This document shows, piece after piece, positions 36,101-43,212 of a stretch of 64,000 nt of DNA (within the stretch, counting starts at the first letter, position 1; each line of letters begins with the position of its first letter). Both the position numbers and the translations under genes were made by a program. Source of the DNA: a bacterium (lineage in GTDB: Bacteria > Bacteroidota > Ignavibacteria > Kapaibacteriales > UBA7675); assembly GCA_030430495.1 (NCBI GenBank), contig JAUIKM010000035.1:1-64000 (forward strand), in the 5' to 3' direction. A model generated the notes under the pieces. The model was not told the DNA's origin. It did not search any database and was given only the letters and a program-made list of their open reading frames with translations.

Positions 36101-36510
36101 ACTTCCTGGACGGCAGGATCTTTGTCCAGGTCGGCGGGCAGTTCGGTTTTGGCTTTGTCGACGGCGTCCTGAACGCGCTGTTTGGCGATCGAGGGTTCGA
36201 CGTCGGTTGTAAATTCAATGATAATGATCGAAACGTCCTGCACGGATTCGGACTCAATCTTTTTCACGCCGGAAATCGATTTGAGTTCTTTCTCGATCGG
36301 GCGCGTGAGCAGGTTTTCGACATCTTCGGGGGACGTCCCCTGATAGATAGTGTTGACGTAGATCGTCGGGATGACAATGTCGGGAAACTGCGCTTTTGGC
36401 AGCGTCTGGTATGTTATTATACCGCCGAGCGTAATGAGCGCCGTCAGCATGAAAACACTGACGCGATTGTCCACGGCCCAGGCGGTTGGCTTGAAGATGG
36501 ATTTCAGCAT
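33115..36510 (-). CDS. RND efflux pump, inner-membrane permease subunit
   Basis: This is 1131 residues with the two six-helix halves and periplasmic loops of the AcrB/HAE family. The N-terminus (VDNRVSVFMLTALITLGGII, YQGTSPEDVENLLTRPIEKE) is typical. Helix 4 reads LALGIIVDNAIVVIEN: the first proton-relay Asp is kept, and the second position is Asn where AcrB has Asp, as in many Bacteroidota pumps. Helix 10-11 segments (MSGVGIVSLAGIVVNNGILL) are present. It should export drugs, detergents or similar compounds with the adaptor and TolC genes just upstream. TTAA occurs about seven times in the part at 35031-36100 but never in 33115-35030. Confidence 0.93.
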   Translation of the reverse strand: MLKSIFKPTAWAVDNRVSVFMLTALITLGGIITYQTLPKAQFPDIVIPTIYVNTIYQGTSPEDVENLLTRPIEKELKSISGVKKIESESVQDVSIIIIEFTTDVEPSIAKQRVQDAVDKAKTELPADLDKDPAVQEVDFSEFPIMSINVAGDFDLDKLKSYAEDLQDAIETLTEITRVDIIGAPENEVQINVDLYKMQAAGITFNDIAKAVSNENVNLSGGEIKLRELSRTLRVVGEFQNMREIEDIIVSAEGKKVYLRDIATVENTYADAVSFARLDRQPVITLSVIKKSGENLIAASEKIDAIIAELRESTFPDNLILSKTNDQSINTRNNLAELLNSVLIGFILVVLILMFFMGVRNAIFVGLAVPLSSALSFLFLPTLEFSFNIVVTFSFLLALGIIVDNAIVVIENTYRLYTRERMEITSAAKYAAGEVFGPVLAGTLTTLGPFVPLLFWPGLIGEFMIYIPVVLIITLTASLFVAFIINPVFAVKFMVEKDGPDDWKGILWFGIFGLLFGLVAHGSGSPIMGNLFFVLIGLVLLNKYFLTPVVIKNFQAHVVPWMIDMYTATLRFVLRGWRPVGVLLVVFGFLIFTMMLMSVYPPPVVLFPESEPNQIFTYIEMPSGTRVEVTDSVTHSVEERIIRIVGEDNPIVKSVIANVGIGAGEPNNPDRANTPHKGRITVDFVEYKLRNGYSTQKILDSIRAEITSLPGAQITVDKEQNGPPTGKPIQLEITGENFDTLIALEGRIKRYLVDSLNIQGIEELKSDLVVSKPEIVVDIDRERANREGISSQQVGQLMRTALYGWEITQYRSGEDEYPVQLRLQEKYRQDLNAMMNLKISWKDGPNFREVPITSIADVSFGNTFGGINRRDLKRVVTLSSNVLTGFTPNEVNAEIAGAMERFKMPPGYELSFGGEQEEQEETGIFLATAFGIAGLLVIFILVTQFNSMLKTMIIMSTVVFSTIGVFIGFIATNLTFSIVMSGVGIVSLAGIVVNNGILLIDFTDIRRKAGLGIKRSIIDAGKTRFTPVILTAITTMLGLVPLAIGLNIDFATLLTDFDPNFYLGGDNTAFWEPMASAIIFGLFISTILTLVFVPAMYQLVTVISIRWWRFRHRARLAARARRAEHNRRPGDA

Positions 36511-36573
36511 GAAACATCACCCAAATAGGTAACGGGAAAGGGGTTCCGGTATCCCTGTGTGGAATTTCCGGGC

Positions 36574-37731
36574 TTATTGTGGATCGACAAGGACGCCGTC
36601 GGCCAGATTCTGAAATCCGACCGTCACCAGTTTCTCGCCGGCTTGCAGGCCGCGGCTCACTTCGATATTGGCATCGTAGGAAAGCCCGGTCTCAACGACA
36701 CGGCGTTCGGCGACGTAGTTGTCCCCTTTCATTTTGGCCACGTAGACAAATTGTTCATCCTTGAAGCGCTGGATCGCATTGATCGGCGCCACCAGGACGC
36801 TGTCCAGCGTGCGGTCGTTCAAACGCATGCGGCAGGTCATGTTGGGCCGGATTGAGGACGAAATGCCGTCGGCGCGGACGAATACTTCAAAGGTGCGGTC
36901 GGAGGCGTCGATGGCCTCGCTGATGGCCGCAATCTTCGTCCTGATTGTATCGAGGTCCAGGTGCGGGAAATAGATTTCAACGGGGTCGCCCTTGCGCAGG
37001 TAAGAGCGGAAGCGCTCGGAAATAGCGCTTTGAATCTGGAGGCCTTGCAGGCTGACGACCTGAAAGGAGGGCATTCCCGGGGAAGCGGCCTCGCCGACGC
37101 GCAGTTGCACCATGTCGACCATGCCGGCAAAGGGCGCGCGGATCGTCATGTCGCCAATCTGTTGTTTAAGCGTCTCGATGCGGCGCTCGAGCGTGGACAC
37201 GTCGTTTTTGGCCGAGAGATATTCGATTTCCGAGCCGACTTTTTGTTCCCACACGCGTTTGCGTTTTTCAAACACCGTCTGTGCAAACTCCAGCTGCGTT
37301 TCCGTTTCTTTTAACTGGCGTTCGAGCAGGCTCGCGTCCAGTTGCGCCAGCGGCTTGCCCTCGCTTACCCGATCGCCTTCCTTAACATACACCTGGGTTA
37401 CGATGCCGGACTGGCGCGGGCTGACCATGACGTTGCGGTCGGAAGTCACGTTGCCGAGAACATCGACGTAGTGCTCAAGTTTGGTCGGTTCGAGCATGGT
37501 TGTTTTAACCGGCACGACGCGAACGTCCGCGTCGGTTGAATCGCTTTTGAGCGCTTTTTCGATGCCGGCAATAATGGCGTCGAGGGAGTCGCGGCTGACT
37601 TGCAGCTTTTCGAGCATCGCGCGGAGTTCGGCGTCTTGGCCTTCGGGGATTTCGGGCGTGCAGGACGCAACGAGCATAAGAGTTAAACCCGTTAACATCA
37701 CCGCAAGGAATCCGCTACGTAAAGATTGCAT
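36574..37731 (-). CDS. RND efflux periplasmic adaptor (membrane fusion protein)
   Basis: This is 385 residues from ATG 37731, which begins a lipoprotein signal (MQSLRSGFLAVMLTGLTLML, lipobox VASC); the frame extends 19 codons upstream. After a short coiled segment come the lipoyl half-motifs (GIVTQVYVKEGDRVSEGKPL and IRAPFAGMVDMVQLRVGEAA) flanking a long alpha-hairpin (residues about 130-200), then beta-barrel and membrane-proximal parts. It bridges the pump and TolC. The gap to the pump gene is 63 bases. Confidence 0.92.
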   Translation of the reverse strand: MQSLRSGFLAVMLTGLTLMLVASCTPEIPEGQDAELRAMLEKLQVSRDSLDAIIAGIEKALKSDSTDADVRVVPVKTTMLEPTKLEHYVDVLGNVTSDRNVMVSPRQSGIVTQVYVKEGDRVSEGKPLAQLDASLLERQLKETETQLEFAQTVFEKRKRVWEQKVGSEIEYLSAKNDVSTLERRIETLKQQIGDMTIRAPFAGMVDMVQLRVGEAASPGMPSFQVVSLQGLQIQSAISERFRSYLRKGDPVEIYFPHLDLDTIRTKIAAISEAIDASDRTFEVFVRADGISSSIRPNMTCRMRLNDRTLDSVLVAPINAIQRFKDEQFVYVAKMKGDNYVAERRVVETGLSYDANIEVSRGLQAGEKLVTVGFQNLADGVLVDPQ

Positions 37732-37784
37732 GGCTCTGTTCACCATATATCGTGGATAAAACTTTGTGTCAGAATGTATATGCG

Positions 37785-38447
37785 TCACGACGCCGGTTTA
37801 AAACTCTGGAGCAGGCCGCGGACGATGTCGCAGGCCAATTGCTCGGAGTCGATCGGGTCGAAGTTCCCGTGCTTCTTGTTCTTGCAGTGCAGCGTCGCGC
37901 CGTGAATGGCGGACCAGATCATACGCATCGAGTACTGTGCATCGATATCTGCGCGGAAGAGTCCGATGGACTTGCCTTTTTCGATTAACGCGGCCGACTT
38001 GGAAAACTCGGCTTTTTCCTGTTCGTTCAGGCGTTTGAGGTTGTCGGAGTCGACGCGCTCGTGGATGTCGCGCATATCGCCGGCGCTGAGCGTTGAAAAG
38101 ATCGTGAAGAAGTCGTTGTGTTCCTGGGCGAAACGGTTAAACGACCTTGCTATCGCCACGATTTTCGACTCGATGTCGCTCGCTTCCGCCACCGAGGCGG
38201 CGATCATGCCGGCCAGGAGTTTAAACCCGTCTTCGATCAGCGAAACGTAGAGATCCTCTTTGTTTCTGAAGTAGAGGTAGAGGGTTCCCTTGGCCAGTTG
38301 ACTGCGTTCGGCAATCATGTCCATGGATGAATGTTTAAACCCGTGCGCAAAAAAGACTTCGCGCGCAGCATCGAGGATGTCGCGGCGCCGGCGTTCTTTT
38401 TCGCGCTTGCGGCGTTGTTTGGTGCCGCTGGTCGGTTTGTCTGTCAT
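37785..38447 (-). CDS. TetR/AcrR-family repressor
   Basis: This is 220 residues. The N-terminal HTH (RRDILDAAREVFFAHGFKHS, then IAERSQLAKGTLYLYFRNKE) is canonical; the C-terminal ligand domain is variable. The start overlaps the TolC stop by four bases (ATGA), indicating translational coupling, so the regulator sits inside the operon it presumably controls. TTATGAC/GTCATAA palindromes just before the TolC gene are likely binding sites. Inducer unknown. Confidence 0.9.
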   Translation of the reverse strand: MTDKPTSGTKQRRKREKERRRRDILDAAREVFFAHGFKHSSMDMIAERSQLAKGTLYLYFRNKEDLYVSLIEDGFKLLAGMIAASVAEASDIESKIVAIARSFNRFAQEHNDFFTIFSTLSAGDMRDIHERVDSDNLKRLNEQEKAEFSKSAALIEKGKSIGLFRADIDAQYSMRMIWSAIHGATLHCKNKKHGNFDPIDSEQLACDIVRGLLQSFKPAS

Positions 38448-39838
38448 TCGTCCGTGGTCACCAGTTCAATGTAGCGTTCGTCAATCTCGCCGCGCAGCAG
38501 GTCGAGCTCGGCCAGGGCGGACATGTAGTCGTAGATGTACTGCAGTTTGTTTAACTGCGCCAGGCGCAGCGCTTCATCCGCATCGTTGATTTCCACCTGG
38601 CTGCCGAGGCCCTCGGTATAACGCGCGCGTGCAATGTCGTAGCCGCGCTGCGCCTGTGCGATGGTGCGTTCCTGGGCGGAGATGGTCTGCATGGCGGTGC
38701 GGATGCGGCCCATAACGTTAACCACCCGGCTCTGCACGGCTTTGCGCGCCAGCATCTCCTGCTCGCGGGCGCGCAACTCGTCCACCTGCGCCTGTTCGAC
38801 GCGGGAAGAACTGCGGAATCCGTTAAACAGGTTGTACCGCAGTTCCAGGCCGACCGACGAAGCATTGCTCGTTAAAAAGTCGAAGTCGTTGGCCTGGCCG
38901 TCGAACACGTAGTTGCCGAAGAAGTCGATCGTCGGCAGGAACTCGGAACGGTAGATGTCGATGACCTGATTGTTAAACTCGACCTGTTCTTCGAGCGCCT
39001 TCAGGTCCAGGTTGCGATTGCCGGCGTCGGTCTGCAGTTCACTGACGGCAGCGGCGGGCGCGAGCGTCGAGTCGTAGACAAAGTCGTCGGTCAGTTCGAT
39101 TTCCGTCAACGGGTCGAGTCCGAGCACCACTTTCAGGTTGTTGCGCGCATCGATATAGCGATTGCGGCTGGTTTCCACCACGGGGCGCAGGTTGGCAACC
39201 TGAACCTCCGAACGAATGGCGTCGAACTCGGACACGAGGCCCTCGCCGAACAGCACGTTGACTTCGCGATAATTGGCTTCCGCGTTGGTCAGGCTCGTCT
39301 GTGAGACATCCAGGAATTCCTTGGCGAGCAGCGCGCTGTAATAGGCGTTGCGCACGTCCAGAATTGTCGTGCCGATCTGCGAGCGCAATTGCGTCCGCGA
39401 AATCTGGGCGTAGGTGCGGGAGGTCCCGACACCGTTGAAAACGGCGCCGTTGAAAATTGTTTGCCGCAGGTTCAGCCGCGCGTTCACGGCGTTGTCGGCG
39501 CCCGTGCGGAACTCGATCGGGTCCGCGCCTTCCGGGAACACAAAAAAGCTGGGAATTTCCAGATTGCGCGTGTAGCTGGCCGTCAGATCAAGGCTCGGCA
39601 GCGCATTGCCGAATGCTTCGGTCACCTGGGCGTCGGCTTTGCGCACGTCCAGTGCCGCCGACTTCAGGTTGTGATTGTTGCGTATGGCCGCCTCAATGGC
39701 TTCGTCCAGATTCATCCGGACAGTCTGCGCCTGGAATTCCATCGGCCGGGCCAGAAAAATGAGAGCCAGCACTGCCGTTGCCAGAAAACTGCGCAACAGG
39801 TCCGGTCTGCACGGGAAAAGTATCCGATGCATGGGCAT
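38444..39838 (-). CDS. TolC-family outer-membrane efflux channel
   Basis: This is 464 residues from 39838 (a second ATG lies two codons on). This start is chosen because the export signal begins here (SFLATAVLALIFLARPMEF, then QAQ) and because the frame further upstream runs through the operator palindromes. Two OEP repeats follow: LDEAIEAAIRNNHNLKSAAL with LPSLDLTASYTRN, and VRNAYYSALLAKEFLDVSQT with YREVNVLFGEGLVSEFDAIR; the second half repeats the plan near DALRLAQLNKLQYIYDYMSA-type sequence. It is the first gene of the tolC-tetR-adaptor-pump operon. Confidence 0.9.
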   Translation of the reverse strand: MPMHRILFPCRPDLLRSFLATAVLALIFLARPMEFQAQTVRMNLDEAIEAAIRNNHNLKSAALDVRKADAQVTEAFGNALPSLDLTASYTRNLEIPSFFVFPEGADPIEFRTGADNAVNARLNLRQTIFNGAVFNGVGTSRTYAQISRTQLRSQIGTTILDVRNAYYSALLAKEFLDVSQTSLTNAEANYREVNVLFGEGLVSEFDAIRSEVQVANLRPVVETSRNRYIDARNNLKVVLGLDPLTEIELTDDFVYDSTLAPAAAVSELQTDAGNRNLDLKALEEQVEFNNQVIDIYRSEFLPTIDFFGNYVFDGQANDFDFLTSNASSVGLELRYNLFNGFRSSSRVEQAQVDELRAREQEMLARKAVQSRVVNVMGRIRTAMQTISAQERTIAQAQRGYDIARARYTEGLGSQVEINDADEALRLAQLNKLQYIYDYMSALAELDLLRGEIDERYIELVTTDE

Positions 39839-39865
39839 CTTCGTCACCGCATGTTGATGAGGGAA

Positions 39866-39918
39866 TTGACTGATGGTCAGTAGTCGACCAGATGATGTAT
39901 TATGACTGTCGGTCATAA
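39866..39918. promoter_or_regulatory. TetR-type operator palindromes upstream of the efflux operon
   Basis: TTATGAC-TGTCG-GTCATAA at 39900-39918 is a perfect 7-bp inverted repeat with a 5-base spacer. TGAC-TGATG-GTCA at 39867-39879 repeats the same core and spacing. A third half-like ATGACC lies at 39920-39925. They sit 29-80 bases before the chosen TolC start, where a promoter is expected. Binding by the operon's own TetR protein is inference. Confidence 0.7.
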
Positions 39919-40112
39919 AATGACCAGTTATCGTGTTTGCTGTGGGCGCGCTTAAGCAGCCAAGGAGGAGAACAGCGGGATTTAATTTGCAAAAAGCGTC
40001 AAAGTCGAGGAGAGATGGTTATCACGGCGGAGCTTGATGAGAGGAGGAAATGGTCCCGTCCGTGAAATCGGCTGCATTGACGTCCGCAATTTGGGCGTAG
40101 TGTAGCCAATTT

Positions 40113-41276
40113 TCAAAAAAACTGAAAATTCGGCGAAAACCTGAAAATCAGCCTCGCGCGGCCGGATGAACGCAGGTCGCGGACCAGACCGATTAACCAG
40201 ACGGCATTGCGACTTCCAATGCCGCCACCGGCCGAAGCCCGTACGGGACGACCGTCAAACGACAAGCCTTCCAGCAGCGGCGAGCCCGGATCAACCTGAT
40301 CCGTCACACCGGCGTCGAACAAAACAACAAGAGCCAGTTCCTGCAGGAAAGATTCGTCGAGCGTCAATTCCCGATGCAGCATCAGCTCGGCATTAATAAG
40401 GAGCATGCGATTACCCGACAGCGAATTGCTTGCAATCGCGGGCAGACTGCCGGGGCCGCCCAACGTAAAACGTTCCGGATAACCCACTCCGCCGGCCGCA
40501 CCGAGGCGCAGGCGCGTGTGCAGGGCAATCCACGGCGACGGCAGAAACACCGCCAGCTCGGCATCCAGGCGGTCGCCGGTCGAACTGTTCAGATTGTCGC
40601 TGAAAACGAGGTTAAAACGCCAGCCGCTGCGGTAACCGTAGAGATCGATCAGATCCTGAAACTGCAAACTCAGTTCCAGGCGCGAGGTAAACTCGCTGGT
40701 GATGCCGCGCAGCGACGGATTTCTGCGGACGTCTCTCTCATAACCCATCAGGGACCAGCACACTCTGGTTTTGAGCGGGCTCCAGCTCTCATGGCTGATG
40801 CGCGCCCGCGCCAACCAGTGTTCGTCCCACTGCCAGGCGACGCCGGCGCGCAATCCCTGCAACCGGAAGTAGTCGAATTCATCGGTTCCGCGCAGCAGCA
40901 TCCAGATCGAGTTGTCGAGAACCGGCATCTTCCAGCCATCGAACGTCGCCGTCAGGTCATAGATGTCGGCGGCGACGGACAAGCCGGGTGAAAGGGAATC
41001 CAGCCCGATGTGCAAGCCGAGGTCGAACTGCGGTCTGAGCGAAGCGACACTCAGGGCTGCGGCGGCCTTCAGCCGGATGTTGCGCGGGATGAAGTCATAG
41101 TCAAGGTAGTCGCGCGACCCGATCGCGGCGATCGGTCCGTCCACGCGGTTGAGGCTGAACAGGCGCGACATATGATCGGCGCGCAGCACTTCCGGCTCCG
41201 CGGCGAGCGAAGGCCCGGCGGAGCAGAAAAGGCCTGTCAGCAGGAAAAGGGTCGGAAGAACAATGCGGTGCTGCAT
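40113..41276 (-). CDS. outer-membrane beta-barrel, Omp85/surface-antigen-like C-terminus
   Basis: This is 387 residues from ATG 41276, the start of a signal peptide (MQHRIVLPTLFLLTGLFCSA, then GPSLAA); the frame opens 58 codons earlier through a dispersed repeat. The body alternates short polar and aromatic strands (GLRAGVAWQWDEHWLARARI, SGWRFNLVFSDNLNS). The last part (NRMLLINAELMLHRELTLD, LALVVLFDAGVTDQV, RLIFRFSPNFQFF) resembles the Omp85/bacterial surface antigen barrel, ending in Phe. No POTRA domain is apparent, so it is a barrel-only relative or another barrel family. Confidence 0.65.
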   Translation of the reverse strand: MQHRIVLPTLFLLTGLFCSAGPSLAAEPEVLRADHMSRLFSLNRVDGPIAAIGSRDYLDYDFIPRNIRLKAAAALSVASLRPQFDLGLHIGLDSLSPGLSVAADIYDLTATFDGWKMPVLDNSIWMLLRGTDEFDYFRLQGLRAGVAWQWDEHWLARARISHESWSPLKTRVCWSLMGYERDVRRNPSLRGITSEFTSRLELSLQFQDLIDLYGYRSGWRFNLVFSDNLNSSTGDRLDAELAVFLPSPWIALHTRLRLGAAGGVGYPERFTLGGPGSLPAIASNSLSGNRMLLINAELMLHRELTLDESFLQELALVVLFDAGVTDQVDPGSPLLEGLSFDGRPVRASAGGGIGSRNAVWLIGLVRDLRSSGRARLIFRFSPNFQFF

Positions 41277-41310
41277 GCGGCGGTCGGCGCGAAGGATCGG
41301 GTCTTCAAAG

Positions 41311-41361
41311 GAACTGAGTGCCCGCAGGGCTCTCAGCTCGTAGGTAGTTTTACGTAATTTG
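41311..41361. repeat. dispersed intergenic repeat, copy A (full)
   Basis: GAACTGAGTGCCC and GGGCTCTCAGCTC form an imperfect hairpin (41311-41339), followed by TAGGTAGTTTTACGTAATTT then G (41341-41361). Read in reverse, the copy at 46552-46602 aligns over the full 51 bases. It lies directly upstream of the outer-membrane protein start at 41276. Confidence 0.7.
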
Positions 41362-41420
41362 CGGCGTTCAACAGAAAACCTCAACACAAAAAACGCCCCC
41401 CTCCCGGACCGACAAGCGAA

Positions 41421-41470
41421 CTCCCGCCGACTAACAAGAAAAAAAAGCAAGCCCGCAGGGCGAAGCGCTC
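41421..41470 (-). terminator. terminator-like copy 4 of the A-rich/hairpin intergenic repeat
   Basis: CTCCCGCCGACTAACAAG leads into eight A residues (41439-41446), then GCAAGCCCGCAGGGCGAAGC, in which GCCC and GGGC pair. On the minus strand this is a short hairpin followed by a U-run, 36 bases past the stop of the gene at 41506, so it probably ends that gene. Confidence 0.5.
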
Positions 41471-41505
41471 AAGCGTGGAAGCGTTGTACAAAGGCAAAAA
41501 AGAGT

Positions 41506-42447
41506 CTAAATCTCAACGCCGATGCCGACCGCGAAGGTCCCGATGCGCCAGGCGTTTTTTGCGTCCAGGCGGATGTCGTAGCTGACGTCCAGAAAATAGC
41601 GCTCGGAGAGTGTCAGGGCAAATGCCACGCCCGGGACGATCATGTTGGACTGCAAAGGCTGCTCGCGGATGTTGAATTCGCGCGCGTCCGCAAAAGTCGT
41701 CAGACTCTGGATGACGTCGAGTTTGAACTTGAAAAATGCTTCCGGTATGTTGTTGAAGCCGGCCTCCAGGTGGAAGAAAAATTCGTCCTCCAGCTCCTCG
41801 CCGCGGTGGCGGTATTTGACGGCGCCGGCCACCCAGCCGAAATCGGTCGAAAGGCCCAGTTCCAGGCCGCCGGCCACTTCAAATGCGCCGTCGCTGAGGA
41901 AGTCGTACTCGGGATTTTCCACAATGCCGTCCGATCCGCCGGGCGGAATGCGAATGGACGCCGCCAGCGAAGCCGTCATGCGGTTGCGCTGAAGGATGCG
42001 GTAGCGGCCGCCGAGACCGTAAAAAAGGAAGGACGAGATCGAGAAGTTGGAGTCGGACCGCGCTTCCTGCGGCTGCCCGTCCACGATGCGCGTGGAGCGG
42101 TATTTTTCCTTGAGCGAAAAATGGCCCCAGGGCAGGTCGGCAATGAGGGTGAAGTCGTCGGTCAGGCCGTATTCCGCGTACATGCCGACGATCAGCTCGT
42201 TGTATTCAAAGGTCAGATTGGTCACGCCCGAGGTGTCGCTCGAGCCGCTGATGTCGATGCCGGAAACGCTCTCGCCGCGCGAATCCGAGAACGATCCCGC
42301 CTCGCCCGAGGCCAGGTATATCTTGCCGAACCAGCCGCCGGCGGGACGCGTCCATGCGCCGCCGAGGAGCGCGGGTGCGTTTATCACCAACATCAATGCG
42401 AGCGTCAGCGCCCACAGGCCGCAATTTTTGCCTGATTTCAACCGCAT
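41506..42447 (-). CDS. outer-membrane porin-like protein (phenol-degradation MetA-like pattern)
   Basis: This is 313 residues from ATG 42447, where GGAG lies seven bases upstream; the ATG two codons earlier is too close to that site. A signal peptide (LWALTLALMLVINAPALLGG) precedes a beta-barrel rich in short turns: YNELIVGMYAEYGLTDDFTL then IADLPW, FLFYGLGGRYRILQRNRM, and a terminal AWRIGTFAVGIGVEI. The YGLTDDFTL/ADLPW pattern recalls the Phenol_MetA_deg barrel family; this is a pattern judgement. No catabolic genes are next to it. It is divergent from the bPH2 gene pair. Confidence 0.6.
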   Translation of the reverse strand: MRLKSGKNCGLWALTLALMLVINAPALLGGAWTRPAGGWFGKIYLASGEAGSFSDSRGESVSGIDISGSSDTSGVTNLTFEYNELIVGMYAEYGLTDDFTLIADLPWGHFSLKEKYRSTRIVDGQPQEARSDSNFSISSFLFYGLGGRYRILQRNRMTASLAASIRIPPGGSDGIVENPEYDFLSDGAFEVAGGLELGLSTDFGWVAGAVKYRHRGEELEDEFFFHLEAGFNNIPEAFFKFKLDVIQSLTTFADAREFNIREQPLQSNMIVPGVAFALTLSERYFLDVSYDIRLDAKNAWRIGTFAVGIGVEI

Positions 42448-42741
42448 GTCCATTCTCCGCAAAAGAATCCGTTCCGTGTGTGGGCCCGCGGGCGTCCGCG
42501 CCGCCGAGAAGTCCAGCGCGCTTTTCAAGATACGCCGTCGTTGGCGAATGTGCTACCGGGCCGCAGCGCAGCGCCGGCAAATGGACACCGCGCCGGCAGA
42601 ACCGGTTACCGCCTGAATAAATTCCCCAAAGGCCATTTTGTTTGTCGTCGGGTGCAAGGCTGCGCGCCGCCGGGCGTCGTCTTTCACCTGGCAGGGGAAT
42701 TGCGTACTTTTGTGTTTTGCAGAGAAAATGCGCGGGGGGCC

Positions 42742-43212
42742 ATGTACCATCTGGATTCGTCAATCAAAGCTGTGTGGAGCATCCGCTACATCGTGTGGGC
42801 GTTGCTGCTGAGCGCGGGAGCGTTCTATCTGGAATGGCAGCGCCCGGACGCCGCTTTTCTCGACGTTTTGCCCTTCGGCATGTTGACGGGGCTGGTGCTG
42901 CTGGCGGGCCTGGCGCTGGCGGCGGTCGTACCGATGATCCGCTACCGCCACTGGGCTTTTGAGCTGCGGGCGGAAGAGCTGGTGGTGCAGCACGGCGTCT
43001 TCAACCGCGTGCGCACGGTTGCGCCGGTGCGGCGCGTGCAGCATATCGACGTCTCGCAGAACGTGCTGGAGTCCATGTTCGGCATCGGCAAGCTGATTAT
43101 TTACACCGCCGGGACGCGCGGCGCGGACATCGTGATTCCCGGTCTGATCTACGAATACGCCGAAGACCTGCGCGACCAATTGAAAAACAACACGCTCGAA
43201 GACGCCGTATGA
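42742..43212 (+). CDS. bPH2-domain membrane protein (YdbS-like)
   Basis: This is 156 residues. ATG 42742 follows GCGGGGGGCC, and the upstream open frame has no domain. Two hydrophobic helices (residues about 10-28 and 43-67) precede a bacterial PH domain (HWAFELRAEELVVQHGVFNR, VRRVQHIDVSQNVLESMFGI). The stop overlaps the start of the larger bPH2 gene by four bases. YdbS/YdbT pairs occur in many bacteria; reports link relatives to envelope stress or resistance, but the biochemical role is unknown. Confidence 0.85.
   Translation: MYHLDSSIKAVWSIRYIVWALLLSAGAFYLEWQRPDAAFLDVLPFGMLTGLVLLAGLALAAVVPMIRYRHWAFELRAEELVVQHGVFNRVRTVAPVRRVQHIDVSQNVLESMFGIGKLIIYTAGTRGADIVIPGLIYEYAEDLRDQLKNNTLEDAV

Noticed and set aside
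40109-40133. AATTTTCA/TGAAAATT inverted repeat at the end of the barrel gene
   Set aside because: It lies mostly within the last codons of that gene, is very AT-rich and short, and is not followed by a U-run; chance or a weak terminator cannot be separated.
41359-42435. 358-codon plus-strand frame over the porin-like gene
   Set aside because: It is antisense to a protein with signal peptide and beta-barrel pattern; its own product shows only Asp/Val/Arg/Ala-rich shadow composition.
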